DNA of 64,000 nucleotides from Streptococcus sinensis (GCF_000767835.1 NZ_JPEN01000029.1:1-64000), one strand, 5' to 3'; positions 19,007 to 30,999 are shown, counted from the stretch's first letter. Notes: generated by a model from the sequence alone, not told the origin. Numbers and translations: made by a program.

Positions 19007-19040
19007 AAAAATCCGTAACTCTTATGAGAAACGGATTTTT
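19007..19040. terminator. Bidirectional terminator between comB and the thiamine-type operon
   Basis: AAAAATCCGT (19007-19016) pairs with ACGGATTTTT (19031-19040). The flanking A and T runs let it act on both convergent transcripts. Confidence 0.9.
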
Positions 19041-19043
19041 CAC

Positions 19044-19772
19044 CTACTTTTCTACTCCCAAAATCTTCAAAATCTCCTGCTTGTATCGCAGCTTCTGCAG
19101 TTCCTTACCCTCGCTTTCTGACCAGCTTAGCTGAAGATCTGCCACGATTTGTCCAGGGCGATTTTTCAGAATATAGATGCGGTCGCTGAGAGCCAGAGCT
19201 TCCTCGATACTATGAGTGATAAGGAGAGTCGTCAGACCCAGCCTACGATGAATATCCAGATACCAAGTGTGCAGCTCCATCTTGGTCAGCTCATCCAAAG
19301 CACTAAAGGCCTCATCCAGAAGAAATAGCTTGTGACCGAACATATAGGTCCGCAGCAGAGCCACGCGCTGCCGCATCCCTCCACTCAGCTCATGTGGATA
19401 CTTGCCTGCCACATCAAAGAGCCCGAACTCCTTCAAAATCTGACTTGCCTGCTCCGTCGCGTCCTTTTTTGATACCTTTCGGATTAGCAGGGGCAAGATG
19501 ACATTGCCCAGCACTGTCTTGTGCCCCAGCAGTAAGTCCTTCTGCAGCATATAACTCACCCGGCCCTTGGGATTTTCCTGCCCGTCTAGGACAATCCTGC
19601 CCGACTGCACCTCCAAAATCCCAGCAATCAGATTAAAGAGGGTCGTTTTCCCGACTCCACTAGGTCCCAAAATCGCTACGACCTGGCCTGCTTCTACCTG
19701 TAGGCTGATATCTTTCAAAATCTGCTGCTCATCATAAGCATAACTTATATTTTCAAGTTTAATTTCTGTCAT
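19044..19772 (-). CDS. ABC transporter ATPase, thiamine/pyrimidine-precursor type
   Basis: A 242-residue ATPase of the nitrate/sulfonate/taurine-like class. Walker A is GPSGVGKTT (about 36-44), the signature is LSGGMRQRV, Walker B is LFLLDEAFSALD, and the H-loop is LITHSIEEAL. Its ATG overlaps the stop of the binding-protein gene by one base (TAATG). It is the last gene of a riboswitch-controlled operon, so it energises uptake of a thiamine-related compound. The exact substrate is inferred. Confidence 0.9.
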   Translation of the reverse strand: MTEIKLENISYAYDEQQILKDISLQVEAGQVVAILGPSGVGKTTLFNLIAGILEVQSGRIVLDGQENPKGRVSYMLQKDLLLGHKTVLGNVILPLLIRKVSKKDATEQASQILKEFGLFDVAGKYPHELSGGMRQRVALLRTYMFGHKLFLLDEAFSALDELTKMELHTWYLDIHRRLGLTTLLITHSIEEALALSDRIYILKNRPGQIVADLQLSWSESEGKELQKLRYKQEILKILGVEK

Positions 19773-20770
19773 TATTTTATATAATTGTTGCTGAATCCCT
19801 TGTCACTCAAGTCATTGTCCACGATACCCTTATCCTTGGCCCATTTGTAAAAGGCATTCCAGCGGCTAGTCTCAAACTGACCCCACTTGTCCTTATCTGA
19901 TGCATATTGCTCAGACAGATATTTTTGGGAAGCCAAGACAAAGTCACGCTTGTTTTTCAGCTCCGGAGCATGCTTGATTAAAATATCCGCTGCTTCTTCA
20001 GGATGTTCCATGGCATATTGATAGCCTTTTTTGATGGCCTGGAGGACTTTTTTCGCCTCTTCCGGATTCTTCTTCAGATAGTCATTATTGGCAATAATGA
20101 CTGGTGAATAGTAGTCAAACTCTTTGACATAGTCTTTCATGTAAAAGAAATTAGTATCCATGCCCTGAGTCTGAGCCATGATGCCGTCCCAGCCATGATA
20201 AATCCACGCCGCATCAAACAAGCCATTTTCAATCGGCGTAATAGAGTTAGAATCGTTGTTGGGAACCTTTTCTACCTCATCAAACTGACCGCCTTGGCTT
20301 TCGATCAAGGTTTTGAGCATGCCTAGCTCCACAGGGTCATTCCAGGTACCGTATTTCTTGCCAGCCAGATCCTTAGGACTTGTAATCCCTGCAGACTTCT
20401 TGGAAATAATGCCCGAAGTATTATGCTCTACAATGGCCGCGACAGCTGTGATTTCTGCACCCTTATCCAGTTTTTTAGCCATGGAGTCCTGGAAGTAAAT
20501 ACCAAAAGGTGCCTTGCCGTTGATAATCAAATCCGAACTGCTATCTTCAGGCGGCAACTTGATATCCACATCCACGCCTGCTTCCTCGAAGTAGCCCTTT
20601 TCCTGAGCCACATAAAGGCCGGTATGGTTGGTGTTAGGTGACCAGTCTAGGATAAAATCAATCTTTTTATCCTTGCTCTCAGACGTAGATTTCGACTGAC
20701 CGCAGGCCACTAAGCCAAAGATAGACACGGCAGCCAAACCTGCCAGCAACATTTTATAAGTTTTTTTCAT
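19772..20770 (-). CDS. NMT1/THI5-like substrate-binding lipoprotein (ThiY-like)
   Basis: A 332-residue lipoprotein with signal peptide and lipobox LVAC (Cys23). The mature part has the NMT1/THI5 pattern: DFILDWSPNTNHTGLYVAQE, GYFEEAGVDVDI, and FGIYFQDSMA. ThiY-type proteins bind formylaminopyrimidine or HMP precursors, which fits the TPP riboswitch upstream. I chose the ATG at 20770 because AGAGGA precedes it; a longer frame starting at 20842 would displace the signal peptide. Confidence 0.9.
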   Translation of the reverse strand: MKKTYKMLLAGLAAVSIFGLVACGQSKSTSESKDKKIDFILDWSPNTNHTGLYVAQEKGYFEEAGVDVDIKLPPEDSSSDLIINGKAPFGIYFQDSMAKKLDKGAEITAVAAIVEHNTSGIISKKSAGITSPKDLAGKKYGTWNDPVELGMLKTLIESQGGQFDEVEKVPNNDSNSITPIENGLFDAAWIYHGWDGIMAQTQGMDTNFFYMKDYVKEFDYYSPVIIANNDYLKKNPEEAKKVLQAIKKGYQYAMEHPEEAADILIKHAPELKNKRDFVLASQKYLSEQYASDKDKWGQFETSRWNAFYKWAKDKGIVDNDLSDKGFSNNYIK

Positions 20771-20813
20771 TATAATCCTCTTTTCTTTTTTTGGAAATAG
20801 CAGAGCTGAGCTC

Positions 20814-21566
20814 CTATTTCCACTTAATAACATATTTTTCACTGACAGCCACCAACTTCATCCCTAGGAGGCTGATGACCGAAACCAATATGATGATAGC
20901 AAACATGGTGTCGTACTGGAAAAGTTTCTTGGACTGAATCATGTAAACACCCAAGCCTTCGAAACCACCCAGCCATTCGGAAACCACAGTCGTGATAAAG
21001 GCATAAGATACACTGACGCGCAAGCCCGCATAGAAATAGGGCAGACTAGCTGGAATCTTAAAATGCCAGAGAATCTGCCAGCGATTGGCCTGCATAAGCT
21101 CAAAGAGAGTCAGAGTATCCCGGTCACAATGCCGAAAACCGTCCAGAATACTGACGATAATCGGAAAAGTCGTCGTCAGAATAATGAGCACAATCTTGGG
21201 CAAAATCCCATAACCCAGCCAGAGAACCAGAATTGGCGCCAAAGCAATGGTCGGAATCGTCTGTACCACGACCATCATAGGATAGATCAGATCATTGAGC
21301 CAGCTCATGCTGTCCATGAGTACAGCTAGTATACAGGCCAAGATGACACCCAAGACTAAACCCAGCAAGGCTACTTTTAAGGTCGCCCAACTATGGCTTG
21401 CTAGAAATCCAGCATCTCTGATAAAGGCCTGGCCGATTTCCAGAGGTGTCGGCAGGATAAACTTGGGCAAGAGCTTGAGCCAGCCCATAACCTGCCAGAT
21501 GACAAGGATTCCCAGCATACCCAAAAGGCTAATCTGCTGCCGCAGGATATTTTTCAAGTTTTTCAT
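20814..21566 (-). CDS. ABC transporter permease, thiamine/pyrimidine-precursor type
   Basis: A 250-residue permease with about six membrane segments and the cytoplasmic EAA-type loop (FELMQANRWQILWHFKIPASLPYF) that contacts the ATPase. The ATG at 21566 directly follows a TTG. Its first 38 bases overlap the thiamine-binding-type gene, so translation is probably coupled; no strong ribosome-binding site is visible. It lies 43 bases upstream of the binding-protein start. Confidence 0.9.
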   Translation of the reverse strand: MKNLKNILRQQISLLGMLGILVIWQVMGWLKLLPKFILPTPLEIGQAFIRDAGFLASHSWATLKVALLGLVLGVILACILAVLMDSMSWLNDLIYPMMVVVQTIPTIALAPILVLWLGYGILPKIVLIILTTTFPIIVSILDGFRHCDRDTLTLFELMQANRWQILWHFKIPASLPYFYAGLRVSVSYAFITTVVSEWLGGFEGLGVYMIQSKKLFQYDTMFAIIILVSVISLLGMKLVAVSEKYVIKWK

Positions 21567-21819
21567 CAATACTTAAAATCTTTCCATAGTTTATTTTCAC
21601 ATTCGCAAAAACATTGTCTACCTGAGTGCCTGCAAGCTCAATCGCCTGCTGCAGAATAGGAAATAAGGTCTCCCATTCCCCTTCTAGAACGGTCTCAAAA
21701 GGCGTCACGACCATCTTCATTGGCTGTTTTTGCAAAAACTCAATCACTTCCTCTATGACTGTCAAACGATTCACATCATTTGACAAAGGAAGGATCTGTA
21801 AAGCGATGCTGGCCTGCAT
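21529..21819 (-). CDS. MTH1187/YkoF-family thiamine-binding protein
   Basis: A 96-residue protein of the DUF77 family (MQASIALQILP, then VIEFLQKQPMKMVVTPFETVLEGEWE). Relatives bind thiamine in the cytoplasm. I chose the ATG at 21819 with GGAG just upstream; an in-frame extension runs through the riboswitch terminator and is excluded. It is the first gene after the riboswitch. Confidence 0.88.
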   Translation of the reverse strand: MQASIALQILPLSNDVNRLTVIEEVIEFLQKQPMKMVVTPFETVLEGEWETLFPILQQAIELAGTQVDNVFANVKINYGKILSIDEKLEKYPAAAD

Positions 21820-21851
21820 TCTCCTATCTCCTTTTCTACTAATAACAAAAA

Positions 21852-21873
21852 ACTTTTCCATATATGGAAAAGT
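21852..21873 (-). terminator. Riboswitch expression-platform terminator
   Basis: On the minus strand ACTTTTCCATA pairs with TATGGAAAAGT in a perfect 22-base palindrome, followed by TTTTTG. It sits between the TPP aptamer and the first gene, as expected for transcriptional control. Confidence 0.85.
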
Positions 21874-21903
21874 GCGCAAAAATACCTCTGATTTCTCTTG
21901 CAT

Positions 21904-21982
<79 letters not shown>

Positions 21983-21991
21983 TATAGGACT

Positions 21992-22020
21992 ATGATAGCG
22001 CAATCATCAGCAATTGTCAA
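21992..22020 (-). promoter_or_regulatory. Promoter of the TPP riboswitch operon
   Basis: On the minus strand TTGACA (22020-22015), a 17-base spacer and TATCAT (21997-21992), starting the transcript just before the aptamer. Confidence 0.85.
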
Positions 22021-22075
22021 GGTTGGAGCTTGGTTTCACCACTTCCAATTGCAGATGAATATGAAATCTCATAGT

Positions 22076-22699
22076 TTAATCAAACTTTCCTTTCGCAGCT
22101 AGCAAAGCCTCCAAAGCCCTTATATTGTCTGTCTCGCTTGTGGATAAGATGGTTTCAAAACCCAGTTCAGCTGCCGTATCTAAGTTAGCCTGAATATCAT
22201 CAATGAAGACGGATTCCACTGGATCCAGATTGTACTTTTTCAGCAGTTTTTGATAAATCTCTGACTCTGGCTTGACAACCCCGACCTCTGATGAGAGGAT
22301 ATAGCCCGAAAGCAGTGGATAGATTGGTAACAAACCAGCCTTTTCAATATGGTAAAAAATCTCGCAAGTGGTTGACAAGATGTAAATGTGATAGCCCTGA
22401 TTAGCCCATAGCCGAATTCTTTCCTGTAAACCACTGTAAACTTGCACGACCTCATACCAATGGTAAAAGGTGTTCTTAATTGCAGAATGATAGGAAGCAT
22501 CTAGCTGAGCCAGTACTTCCTCACAGGCTTCTTTCAAACTCAGCTCTCCCTTGTCCGTCTTATGCCAGATACCCGACTCAAAAATGGCCTGCTTAAGAGC
22601 CTGACGCCGCTCATTTTCAGGTTCAAAATACGTTAAGATTTTCTCAGAATTCCATTCAATCAGAACATTTCCTAAATCAAAAACCAAATTTTTAATCAT
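22076..22699 (-). CDS. HAD-superfamily hydrolase
   Basis: A 207-residue HAD phosphatase-like protein. Motif I is FDLGNVLIEW (Asp8), motif II is YILSTTCE, motif III is in VVKPESEIYQK, and motif IV is VFIDDIQANLDTA. The overall form is that of the small haloacid dehalogenase/YihX-like group. I chose the ATG at 22699; a TTG twelve bases upstream is possible. The substrate cannot be told from sequence. It is followed by the thiamine operon promoter region on the same strand. Confidence 0.88.
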   Translation of the reverse strand: MIKNLVFDLGNVLIEWNSEKILTYFEPENERRQALKQAIFESGIWHKTDKGELSLKEACEEVLAQLDASYHSAIKNTFYHWYEVVQVYSGLQERIRLWANQGYHIYILSTTCEIFYHIEKAGLLPIYPLLSGYILSSEVGVVKPESEIYQKLLKKYNLDPVESVFIDDIQANLDTAAELGFETILSTSETDNIRALEALLAAKGKFD

Positions 22700-22968
22700 T
22701 TCTTTTACCAACCTTTTTCTTTACAAAAGCCATTCTCAGTTCTCTTAAAACTTGTTTCTATGATTGATACTAAGCACTGGATTCCGACAAAGAATCCTCC
22801 CCTTGCTGAAATATAATTATTGTCAGCCAATCAGCCAGTCCAGCCCTCATTTGCTATCTTTAGCAAAGCATGTTCAAGCTAAGAAAAAATCCCAGAAATG
22901 AACTGTTCCTTAAAGTTGGGGCTTTTTACCCAACTCTAGAAAGCAATACAAAGTTCTGGAATTACATG

Positions 22969-23247
22969 TTATTCTTGGTCAAAATAACGAATTAAATTTT
23001 TCTCTGTCAAAATATCTGAATAGGTATAGGATTCCACATAGGTGTTCGTAATTTCACCTGGTTGTCCCCCTTCATTTGCATATTCAACGATAAATAAAGA
23101 AGGGTAAACTTCAATCAAGCGGCCTTGTTTGCTTTTTTGGCGCTTACGGCCATTTTCCAAGGTCATCTCCACCATCTGCCCCTCGTGAGCCTTGATGTCT
23201 TCCTTGATTTTCTTCATTTTTGCCACATCTGTAAATGCATCACTCAT
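22969..23247 (-). CDS. veg: Veg-family protein
   Basis: A 92-residue protein of the Veg/DUF1021 family: KMKKIKEDIKAHEG, ENGRKRQKSKQGRLIEVYPSLFIVEY, then YTYSDILTEKNLIRYF. The Bacillus relative is a small, abundant protein linked to biofilm control. The ATG at 23247 follows GAGAGG nine bases upstream. It starts one base after the dnaB stop, so it is the end of the gdpP-rplI-dnaB-veg unit. Confidence 0.88.
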   Translation of the reverse strand: MSDAFTDVAKMKKIKEDIKAHEGQMVEMTLENGRKRQKSKQGRLIEVYPSLFIVEYANEGGQPGEITNTYVESYTYSDILTEKNLIRYFDQE

Positions 23248-23248
23248 A

Positions 23249-24604
23249 CTATACATCCTCTCTTTTAGAAATACTTGAAAACTTATTATATTCTTTTTGG
23301 AAAATTAGCTCAACCGTACCACGCGCCCCGCTCCGGTTTTTCTCAATAATGACTTCAACTTTATTATTTGGAATGCCTTCCTCTTCCTCGCCGGCCCGCT
23401 CATAGTAGTCATCCCGGTAAAGGAAGGCAACGATATCCGCATCCTGCTCAATAGATCCAGACTCCCGAATATCAGACAGCACTGGTCGCTTATCCTGTCG
23501 CTGCTCCACACCACGCGAGAGCTGACTCAGGGCAATGACTGGCACCTTGAGCTCCTTAGCTAAAATCTTAAGCTGGCGGGAAATTTCCGAAACTTCCTGC
23601 TGGCGGTTTTCACGACCCGTTCCCGTAATCAGCTGCAGGTAATCAATCAAAATCAGCCCGAGATTCCCTGTCTCTTGAGACAACTTGCGAGCCCGCGAAC
23701 GAATCTCCGTAATCCGAATCCCTGGCGTGTCATCAATATAAATACTCGCATTAGCTAGATTCGCTGTCGCAATGGTATATTTCTGCCACTCTTCATCTGT
23801 CAGTTGCCCCGTACGAATGGAATGAGAATTAATCACTCCTTCTGAAGCTAGCATCCGGTCAACCAAACTCTCTGCCCCCATTTCTAGGGAGAAGATAGCC
23901 ACCGTCTTATCCAGCTTGGTTCCGATATTCTGGGCGATATTGAGGGCAAAGGCCGTCTTTCCGACCGCAGGACGAGCAGCTAGGATGATTAACTCTTCTT
24001 CGTGCAAGCCCGTCGTCATCTTATCCAACTCACGGTAACCCGTCGCAATTCCTGTAATATCAGTAGTTTGCTGAGAACGTGCTTCTAGATTAGCAAAGTT
24101 AAGATTGAGAATATCTTGGATGTTTTTAAAACCGCTGCGATTGGCCGTTTCGCTGACATCAATCAAGGCCTTTTCCGCACCCGCAATGATTTCCTCTGAT
24201 AGTTTTTCGCCATCATAGGCTTGGTTGATGGATTCCGTCAAACGCGAAATCAGCCGGCGCAAAATTGCTTTCTCGGAGACGATTTTAGCATAATACTCTG
24301 CATTGGCAGAGGTCGGCACAGAATTAACGACCTCCACCAGATAGCTCAAACCACCAATATTCTGCAAGTCTCCTTGGCTGTCCAAAATATTACGCACAGT
24401 GGTCGCATCGATGGCATCCCCTCGATCCGCCAAGTCAATCATCGCCTTAAAAATCAAACGATTGGCATATTTAAAGAAATCTCCAGGCTCAATATATTCA
24501 CGGACAAAGACCAGTTTGCTCTCATCGATGAAAATGGCCCCTAGTACAGACTGCTCTGCCAAAATATCTTGAGGCTGAGCTCGCAACTCATCAATCTCTG
24601 CCAT
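23249..24604 (-). CDS. dnaB: Replicative DNA helicase (DnaB; called DnaC in Bacillus)
   Basis: The 451-residue hexameric helicase of the replication fork. The N-terminal domain begins QPQDILAEQSVLGAIF, and the RecA-like C-terminal domain has Walker A ARPAVGKT (210-217), LILIDYLQLI as Walker B, and the QQEVSEISRQLKILAKEL and SQLSRGVEQR motifs. It follows rplI by 26 bases and is followed by veg. Confidence 0.96.
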   Translation of the reverse strand: MAEIDELRAQPQDILAEQSVLGAIFIDESKLVFVREYIEPGDFFKYANRLIFKAMIDLADRGDAIDATTVRNILDSQGDLQNIGGLSYLVEVVNSVPTSANAEYYAKIVSEKAILRRLISRLTESINQAYDGEKLSEEIIAGAEKALIDVSETANRSGFKNIQDILNLNFANLEARSQQTTDITGIATGYRELDKMTTGLHEEELIILAARPAVGKTAFALNIAQNIGTKLDKTVAIFSLEMGAESLVDRMLASEGVINSHSIRTGQLTDEEWQKYTIATANLANASIYIDDTPGIRITEIRSRARKLSQETGNLGLILIDYLQLITGTGRENRQQEVSEISRQLKILAKELKVPVIALSQLSRGVEQRQDKRPVLSDIRESGSIEQDADIVAFLYRDDYYERAGEEEEGIPNNKVEVIIEKNRSGARGTVELIFQKEYNKFSSISKREDV

Positions 24605-24630
24605 AGGTGAATCCTTCCTTTATTCCCTTT

Positions 24631-25083
24631 CTACCCTTCCGTAACCCGCAGGCGAATTACGCTCGTCACATCTTGGTAAATTTTTACAGGAACATCTATC
24701 AAACCAATCGAACGAATTGGAGAGTCAACTTTGATATTCCGTTTGTCAATTTTCAGACCAAATTGCTTTTGTAGTTCATCAGCAATTTTTTTGTTGGTAA
24801 TAGAACCAAAAGTCCGTCCGTCTGGTCCGACCTTCTCAGTAAAAGCAACAACAGTAGCTTCCTCTTCTAGTTTGGCTTTAATAGCCTGAGCCTCTGCCAC
24901 CATCTCTGCATGAGCCTTTTCTTGAGATTTTTGCTTTCCTCTCAGCTCCCCAATAGCTTGTGCAGTTGCTTCCTTAGCCAAGTTTTTCTTGATTAAGAAA
25001 TTTTGAGCGTAGCCCGTAGGCATTTCCTTAATCTCACCCTTTTTCCCTTTTCCCTTCACATCTGCTAAAAAAATAACTTTCAT
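24631..25083 (-). CDS. rplI: 50S ribosomal protein L9
   Basis: A 150-residue protein with the L9 N-terminal signature ([30 protein letters not shown]), a long central helix (about 40-78) and a C-terminal RNA-binding domain. I chose the ATG at 25083 with AAAAGGGGA upstream. It starts one base after the gdpP stop, a conserved gdpP-rplI-dnaB order in Firmicutes. Confidence 0.97.
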   Translation of the reverse strand: MKVIFLADVKGKGKKGEIKEMPTGYAQNFLIKKNLAKEATAQAIGELRGKQKSQEKAHAEMVAEAQAIKAKLEEEATVVAFTEKVGPDGRTFGSITNKKIADELQKQFGLKIDKRNIKVDSPIRSIGLIDVPVKIYQDVTSVIRLRVTEG

Positions 25084-25084
25084 T

Positions 25085-27070
25085 TCAATTCCCCTTTTCA
25101 ATTATTTCTTCATTTTTTATAACTTGATCCATGATCTCTTGGTTTAAGCGTTGGGTCACTTCAGAAATAGACTGATCACTAACTTGCGCAGCTGCAAGAT
25201 TAAAGTGCCCACCACCGCCCATTTTCTCCATAATCCGCTGAACATTAATTTTGCTGCGACTACGAGCTGAAATGGATACATAACCTTCGGTATTTTTACT
25301 CACTACAAACGTTGCCTCAATTCCCGACATGGCTAACATCGTATCAGCCGCCTTACTAATCACAACTGTATCATAGCTAGTATTATCAGGCCCAGCTGCT
25401 ACAATCACATTTGGCAAAATCTTCTTACCGTTGAGAATCAGCTCATTGACTGCTCGATATTCTTCAAAATTTGTCGCAGAAATATCCTGAATGACGACAC
25501 TATCACTACCACGATTTCGCAAATAGCTAGCCACATCAAAGGTTCGACTCGTCACTCTCGAAGTGAATTTCTTGGTATCCAGCATTATGCCAGCCATAAG
25601 AATGCTAGCCTGAATCTTATTCAAGCGGTTCTTCTTGGAATTTTGAAACTGAATCAGCTCCGTCACCAACTCGCTGGCACTACTAGCACCACTTTCGATA
25701 TAAGCAATAACTGCATTCTCAGGAAAATCCTCATCCCGACGGTGATGGTCCACCACGATTGTTTGGCTAAATCGGTCAAAAAACTCTTTGGAGAGAGTTA
25801 GAGCCAACTTAGAATGGTCCACCATAATCAAGAGCGAGCGACTAGTCACCCTATTCATAGCTTCGGAGAGCGTCAACAGATAATCCGGACCTTCCAGACT
25901 CAATTTTTTGATTGCCCGCTGAATATCTGACGCCATCTGCTGGTCGTCGTAGACAACGTAAGCTTGGTCAATAATATTACTAGCAAAGAGCTGCATCCCA
26001 AGCGAAGAACCCAAGGCATCCATATCAAGATTTCTATGACCAACTACAAAAACCTGATCCACACTTTTTATTTTATCTGAGATAGCTGTCATCATGGCTC
26101 TGGTTCGGGTGCGAGTACGTTTCACTGACGCAGCCGTTCCACCACCAAAATAGACTGGATTCTTCGTTTCATTATTTTCTTTGACAACCGCCTGATCTCC
26201 CCCCCGTACCTCAGCTAGGTTAAGATTAAGGAGAGCGGTCTTACCGATCTCATCATGCTTGCCATCCCCATAAGAAAAGCCCATACTAAGTGTCAAGGGA
26301 AGTTGCCGATTCTTGGCCTCTGCACGAAATTGATCAATAATCGAAAATTTATTATCCATCAGCTGCTCCAAAACCGTATAATCCGTAAATAAATAATAAC
26401 GGTCCATCCCAACCCGACGATAAAACATATGAAATTGCTCTGAAAATTCCGCAACAAAGTTAGCAACAAAACTATTGATATGACTAATATCTGAGTCTGA
26501 AACCACATCTTCCAAGTCATCATAATTGTCGACTGAGACAATCCCAATAACCGGACGGGTTGTCACTAAACCAACAGTTGCTTCATACTCGTTAGAAGCA
26601 TCAAAAAAATAAATTACATTAGAAGCCGAATCTAAATAAACAGAGTATTTCTTATCACCTACTGTTGCGTAGTGTCCCGTACCTGAATAAGCTGCTTGTA
26701 AAATAGTTTGCAGCAGTGCTGTATCAAAATTCCCATCTTCTTTTATAAAAATTAATTCAGCATAAGGATTAAACCATTCAACATCCTCATTCTCTTCGTT
26801 AAACTTGATAACTCCCACAGGCATCTTATCTAGTAATGCAGTCAAACTAGCTTCTGCCTGATGATTGACAAAATGAATCTGTTCAATTTCATCCAATTTA
26901 GAGATTCTCTGTTGTTGAATAAAAAGGATAGTTAAGGCTGATAATACAGCAAAAAGCGCAACAATCATTGAAAAACTGTCACCAAACAAGCGTAAACAGA
27001 TAGTTAATATTATAAAAGAAATGATTCCTGCTATCGCTAGATTCACAGGGGTAAAACGATTTTTTTCCAT
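25085..27070 (-). CDS. gdpP: Cyclic-di-AMP phosphodiesterase GdpP
   Basis: A 661-residue membrane enzyme that hydrolyses c-di-AMP. Two membrane segments (about residues 8-55) precede a PAS domain, a degenerate GGDEF domain (no GGDEF; GGDQ in the motif area) and the DHH-DHHA1 domain, with [31 protein letters not shown] and [13 protein letters not shown] chose the ATG at 27070 after GAGGTCTGTG. The gene is normally co-transcribed with rplI, as the one-base gap here suggests. Confidence 0.95.
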   Translation of the reverse strand: MEKNRFTPVNLAIAGIISFIILTICLRLFGDSFSMIVALFAVLSALTILFIQQQRISKLDEIEQIHFVNHQAEASLTALLDKMPVGVIKFNEENEDVEWFNPYAELIFIKEDGNFDTALLQTILQAAYSGTGHYATVGDKKYSVYLDSASNVIYFFDASNEYEATVGLVTTRPVIGIVSVDNYDDLEDVVSDSDISHINSFVANFVAEFSEQFHMFYRRVGMDRYYLFTDYTVLEQLMDNKFSIIDQFRAEAKNRQLPLTLSMGFSYGDGKHDEIGKTALLNLNLAEVRGGDQAVVKENNETKNPVYFGGGTAASVKRTRTRTRAMMTAISDKIKSVDQVFVVGHRNLDMDALGSSLGMQLFASNIIDQAYVVYDDQQMASDIQRAIKKLSLEGPDYLLTLSEAMNRVTSRSLLIMVDHSKLALTLSKEFFDRFSQTIVVDHHRRDEDFPENAVIAYIESGASSASELVTELIQFQNSKKNRLNKIQASILMAGIMLDTKKFTSRVTSRTFDVASYLRNRGSDSVVIQDISATNFEEYRAVNELILNGKKILPNVIVAAGPDNTSYDTVVISKAADTMLAMSGIEATFVVSKNTEGYVSISARSRSKINVQRIMEKMGGGGHFNLAAAQVSDQSISEVTQRLNQEIMDQVIKNEEIIEKGN

Positions 27071-27542
27071 CACAGACCTCTTATTCCGCCATTTTACCAT
27101 AAATCCAAGAAAAAAGCGAGTTTACATCATACTTTCATTGTAGAAATCAACTAAAATTGAGATAGTCAGATAAAGAAAATAAACTTTCAAAAAAGATATT
27201 CGACATGATTATGATTGTAAAAACTTTAAAATGCTAAACTAGACACTGGATATTTACTTGCTTATTGTCAATATTGTAAATTATGTTGACAAAAATGCAC
27301 GGTTTTAAAAGAAAAATTCTGATTCTTTTTGCATCATCTGTATACTATTTTTATCATTTCAAGCATTGATAATAACCTTCATTTATTAAGTGTTGAGACT
27401 AGATTGTTATATCCTATTTTTTTATCATTTGAGCACATAGCGTTTTCATTTATTGCACCTTCATTTACAAACCAAAATATAAATTGACGTTTTATTTACA
27501 ACAGTGTCAATCTTTCCATGACAAGAAATCACGTTTAAACTT
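27071..27542. other. 472-base gene-free, AT-rich interval
   Basis: No convincing coding frame is visible on either strand. The right-hand part of the gdpP promoter lies next to gdpP: on the minus strand TGGTAAAAT (about 27099-27091) is an extended -10 for gdpP. Around 27267-27293 TTGTCAA and TTGACAA form an inverted pair. A 13-base arm hairpin (27526-27555) overlaps the mnmG stop codon. Otherwise I see nothing recognisable. Confidence 0.6.
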
Positions 27543-27555
27543 TCAAACGTGATTT
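27526..27555. terminator. Hairpin overlapping the mnmG stop codon
   Basis: AAATCACGTTT (27526-27536) pairs with AAACGTGATTT (27545-27555). The mnmG stop TGA (27545-27543) lies at the edge of the loop. Only the plus strand has a following T-run, so it is a better terminator for plus-strand transcription than for mnmG. Its role is uncertain. Confidence 0.5.
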
Positions 27556-29462
27556 TGTTTTTCTTTGTTTTTTGAAATACTCCTAGACTTACCTTCTAAG
27601 TAGACCATCAAAATAGAAATATCTGCTGGATTGACACCAGAAATCCGACTAGCCTGACCAATCGTTTCTGGATTGATTTTCTTAAACTTCTGCCGTGCTT
27701 CTGTCGCAATCGAGTCAATATCATCCCAGTCAATATTAGCTGGAATCCGCTTCTCTTCCATGCGCTTCATCTTGTCAACCTGGTCAAGAGCTTTGGAAAT
27801 ATAACCTTCATACTTAATTTCTGTCTCAAGCAGCTCGATAATCTTCTCATCAAGCTCTTCTGCCGCCGGACCAATGAATTGAACCACATCTTGATAAGAC
27901 ACTTCCGGCCGCCGCATAAATTCTTTGGCAGTTACCGCATCTGTCAGAGCTTTAAAACCAAGTGCTTCTACCTTGGCATTGGTTTCCTTGACAGGCTTTA
28001 GCTTGATGGATTCCAAACGCTTCATTTCATTGTCAAATTGATTCTTTTTAATCTCGAAACGAGCCCAGCGCTCATCATCTACCAGACCAATTTCTCGTCC
28101 CATCTCTGTCAAGCGCATATCTGCATTGTCATGGCGGAGAATCAGACGGTACTCAGCTCGGCTAGTCAAAAGTCGGTACGGTTCCACTGTCCCCTTAGTC
28201 ACCAAATCATCAATCATGACTCCAATGTAACCATCACTGCGTTTCAGAATCAGCTCTGGCTTACCTTGAATTTTCAAAGCCGCATTGATACCAGCGATAA
28301 TTCCTTGACCTGCAGCTTCTTCATAACCGGATGTCCCATTGGTCTGACCTGCTGTAAAGAGGCCTGAAATTTTCTTAGTTTCTAAAGTTGCCCGAAGTTG
28401 ATGCGGCATAATCATATCGTACTCAATGGCATAACCCGTCCGCATCATCTCAGCATTTTCCAAACCTTTGATAGAGTGAACCAAATCTTTCTGAACATCT
28501 TCTGGCAAACTGGTCGAAAGCCCCTGCACATAAACTTCTTCCGTATCACGGCCCTCAGGCTCTAAGAAAAGCTGATGACGTTCCTTGTCTGCAAAGCGGA
28601 CGATTTTATCCTCAATCGATGGGCAATAACGAGGCCCCACTCCTTTAACTACACCTGAAAACATAGGGGCACGATGCAGGTTATTTTGAATGATTTCATG
28701 ACTTTCAGCATTGGTATAAGTCAGCCAGCAAGGAACTTGGTCTTTCACATAGTCCTCATCGCGAGACGTATAAGAGAAATGGTTGGCCTTTTCATCACCT
28801 GGCTGAATCTCGGTCACATCATAATTGATAGATGATGCCTTGACACGCGGTGGCGTTCCAGTCTTAAAACGACCAATTTCAAAACCTAAGTCACGCAAAT
28901 TATCCGCTAGTGGAATCGCTGCTAAGCTGTGATTAGGACCAGATGAATATTTGAGATCACCGATGATAATTTCTCCCCGCAAGGCTGTTCCAGTCGTAAC
29001 AATGACGGCTTTAGCTGCATACTCCTGATGGGTCGCTGTCTTAACCCCAATTACCTTGCCATCTTCCACCAAGATTTCATTAATCATAGTTTGTCGTAAA
29101 GTCAGATTTTCTTGATTTTCGACAGTCTTCCGCATTTCTTTGGAGTAGACTTCCTTATCCGCCTGCGCCCGAAGAGCCCGAACTGCAGGTCCCTTACCCG
29201 TGTTGAGCATCTTCATCTGAATATAGCTCTTATCAATATTCTTGGCCATCTCACCGCCCAAAGCATCTACCTCACGGACAACAATCCCTTTAGCAGATCC
29301 TCCGATAGATGGATTGCAGGGCATAAAAGCCAGCATCTCAATATTAAGGGTTGCCAGCAGAACTTTACAGCCCATTCGACTGGCAGCCAGAGACGCCTCA
29401 ACTCCGGCGTGGCCTGCCCCAATCACGACAATATCATAACTTTCAGTAAAATTGTGTGTCAT
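27543..29462 (-). CDS. mnmG: tRNA uridine-5-carboxymethylaminomethyl synthesis enzyme MnmG
   Basis: A 639-residue FAD enzyme that, with MnmE, modifies wobble U34 of several tRNAs. It has the dinucleotide-binding start [18 protein letters not shown], the [13 protein letters not shown] motif, [25 protein letters not shown] and GYEEAAGQG. The C-terminal helical part contacts tRNA. The length is normal for the family. mnmA, which acts on the same uridine, lies immediately upstream on the same strand. Confidence 0.97.
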   Translation of the reverse strand: MTHNFTESYDIVVIGAGHAGVEASLAASRMGCKVLLATLNIEMLAFMPCNPSIGGSAKGIVVREVDALGGEMAKNIDKSYIQMKMLNTGKGPAVRALRAQADKEVYSKEMRKTVENQENLTLRQTMINEILVEDGKVIGVKTATHQEYAAKAVIVTTGTALRGEIIIGDLKYSSGPNHSLAAIPLADNLRDLGFEIGRFKTGTPPRVKASSINYDVTEIQPGDEKANHFSYTSRDEDYVKDQVPCWLTYTNAESHEIIQNNLHRAPMFSGVVKGVGPRYCPSIEDKIVRFADKERHQLFLEPEGRDTEEVYVQGLSTSLPEDVQKDLVHSIKGLENAEMMRTGYAIEYDMIMPHQLRATLETKKISGLFTAGQTNGTSGYEEAAGQGIIAGINAALKIQGKPELILKRSDGYIGVMIDDLVTKGTVEPYRLLTSRAEYRLILRHDNADMRLTEMGREIGLVDDERWARFEIKKNQFDNEMKRLESIKLKPVKETNAKVEALGFKALTDAVTAKEFMRRPEVSYQDVVQFIGPAAEELDEKIIELLETEIKYEGYISKALDQVDKMKRMEEKRIPANIDWDDIDSIATEARQKFKKINPETIGQASRISGVNPADISILMVYLEGKSRSISKNKEKQNHV

Positions 29463-29600
29463 TTTCTTTTTCCCTCATTTTTTCACCAAAAAAGGCCAAG
29501 TCTCTAGAAGTGCAGGACAAAAAAGCCTGCAACATCCATGAGCTTTGACCATCATAGGTATTGCTTATCTTATTGTAGCAGATTGATCGAAATTGTCAAT

Positions 29601-30833
<1,233 letters not shown>

Positions 30834-30944
30834 CGGATAGAATTTCCTCAAATTTTAAGATTTCCCACGATGTAAATTACGTTGACAATCTTGTAAACCA
30901 ACAACTTGATCATCTTTTTTTAGTTGCAAAAGAGAAGCTTGTAA

Positions 30945-30972
30945 AACAAAAGGCTAGGAGAAATGTCCTAGT
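30945..30972 (-). terminator. Terminator of the first LysM gene
   Basis: On the minus strand CTAGGA (about 30970-30965) pairs with TCCTAG (30959-30954), followed by CCTTTTGTTTT, about 30 bases after the stop. Confidence 0.75.
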
Positions 30973-30999
30973 CTAACTCCAGTCTAAAGATTAACCTTT

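Noticed and set aside
27292-27366. A 24-codon frame starting MHGFKRKILI
   Set aside because: There is no ribosome-binding site and no neighbour or motif to support a peptide gene.
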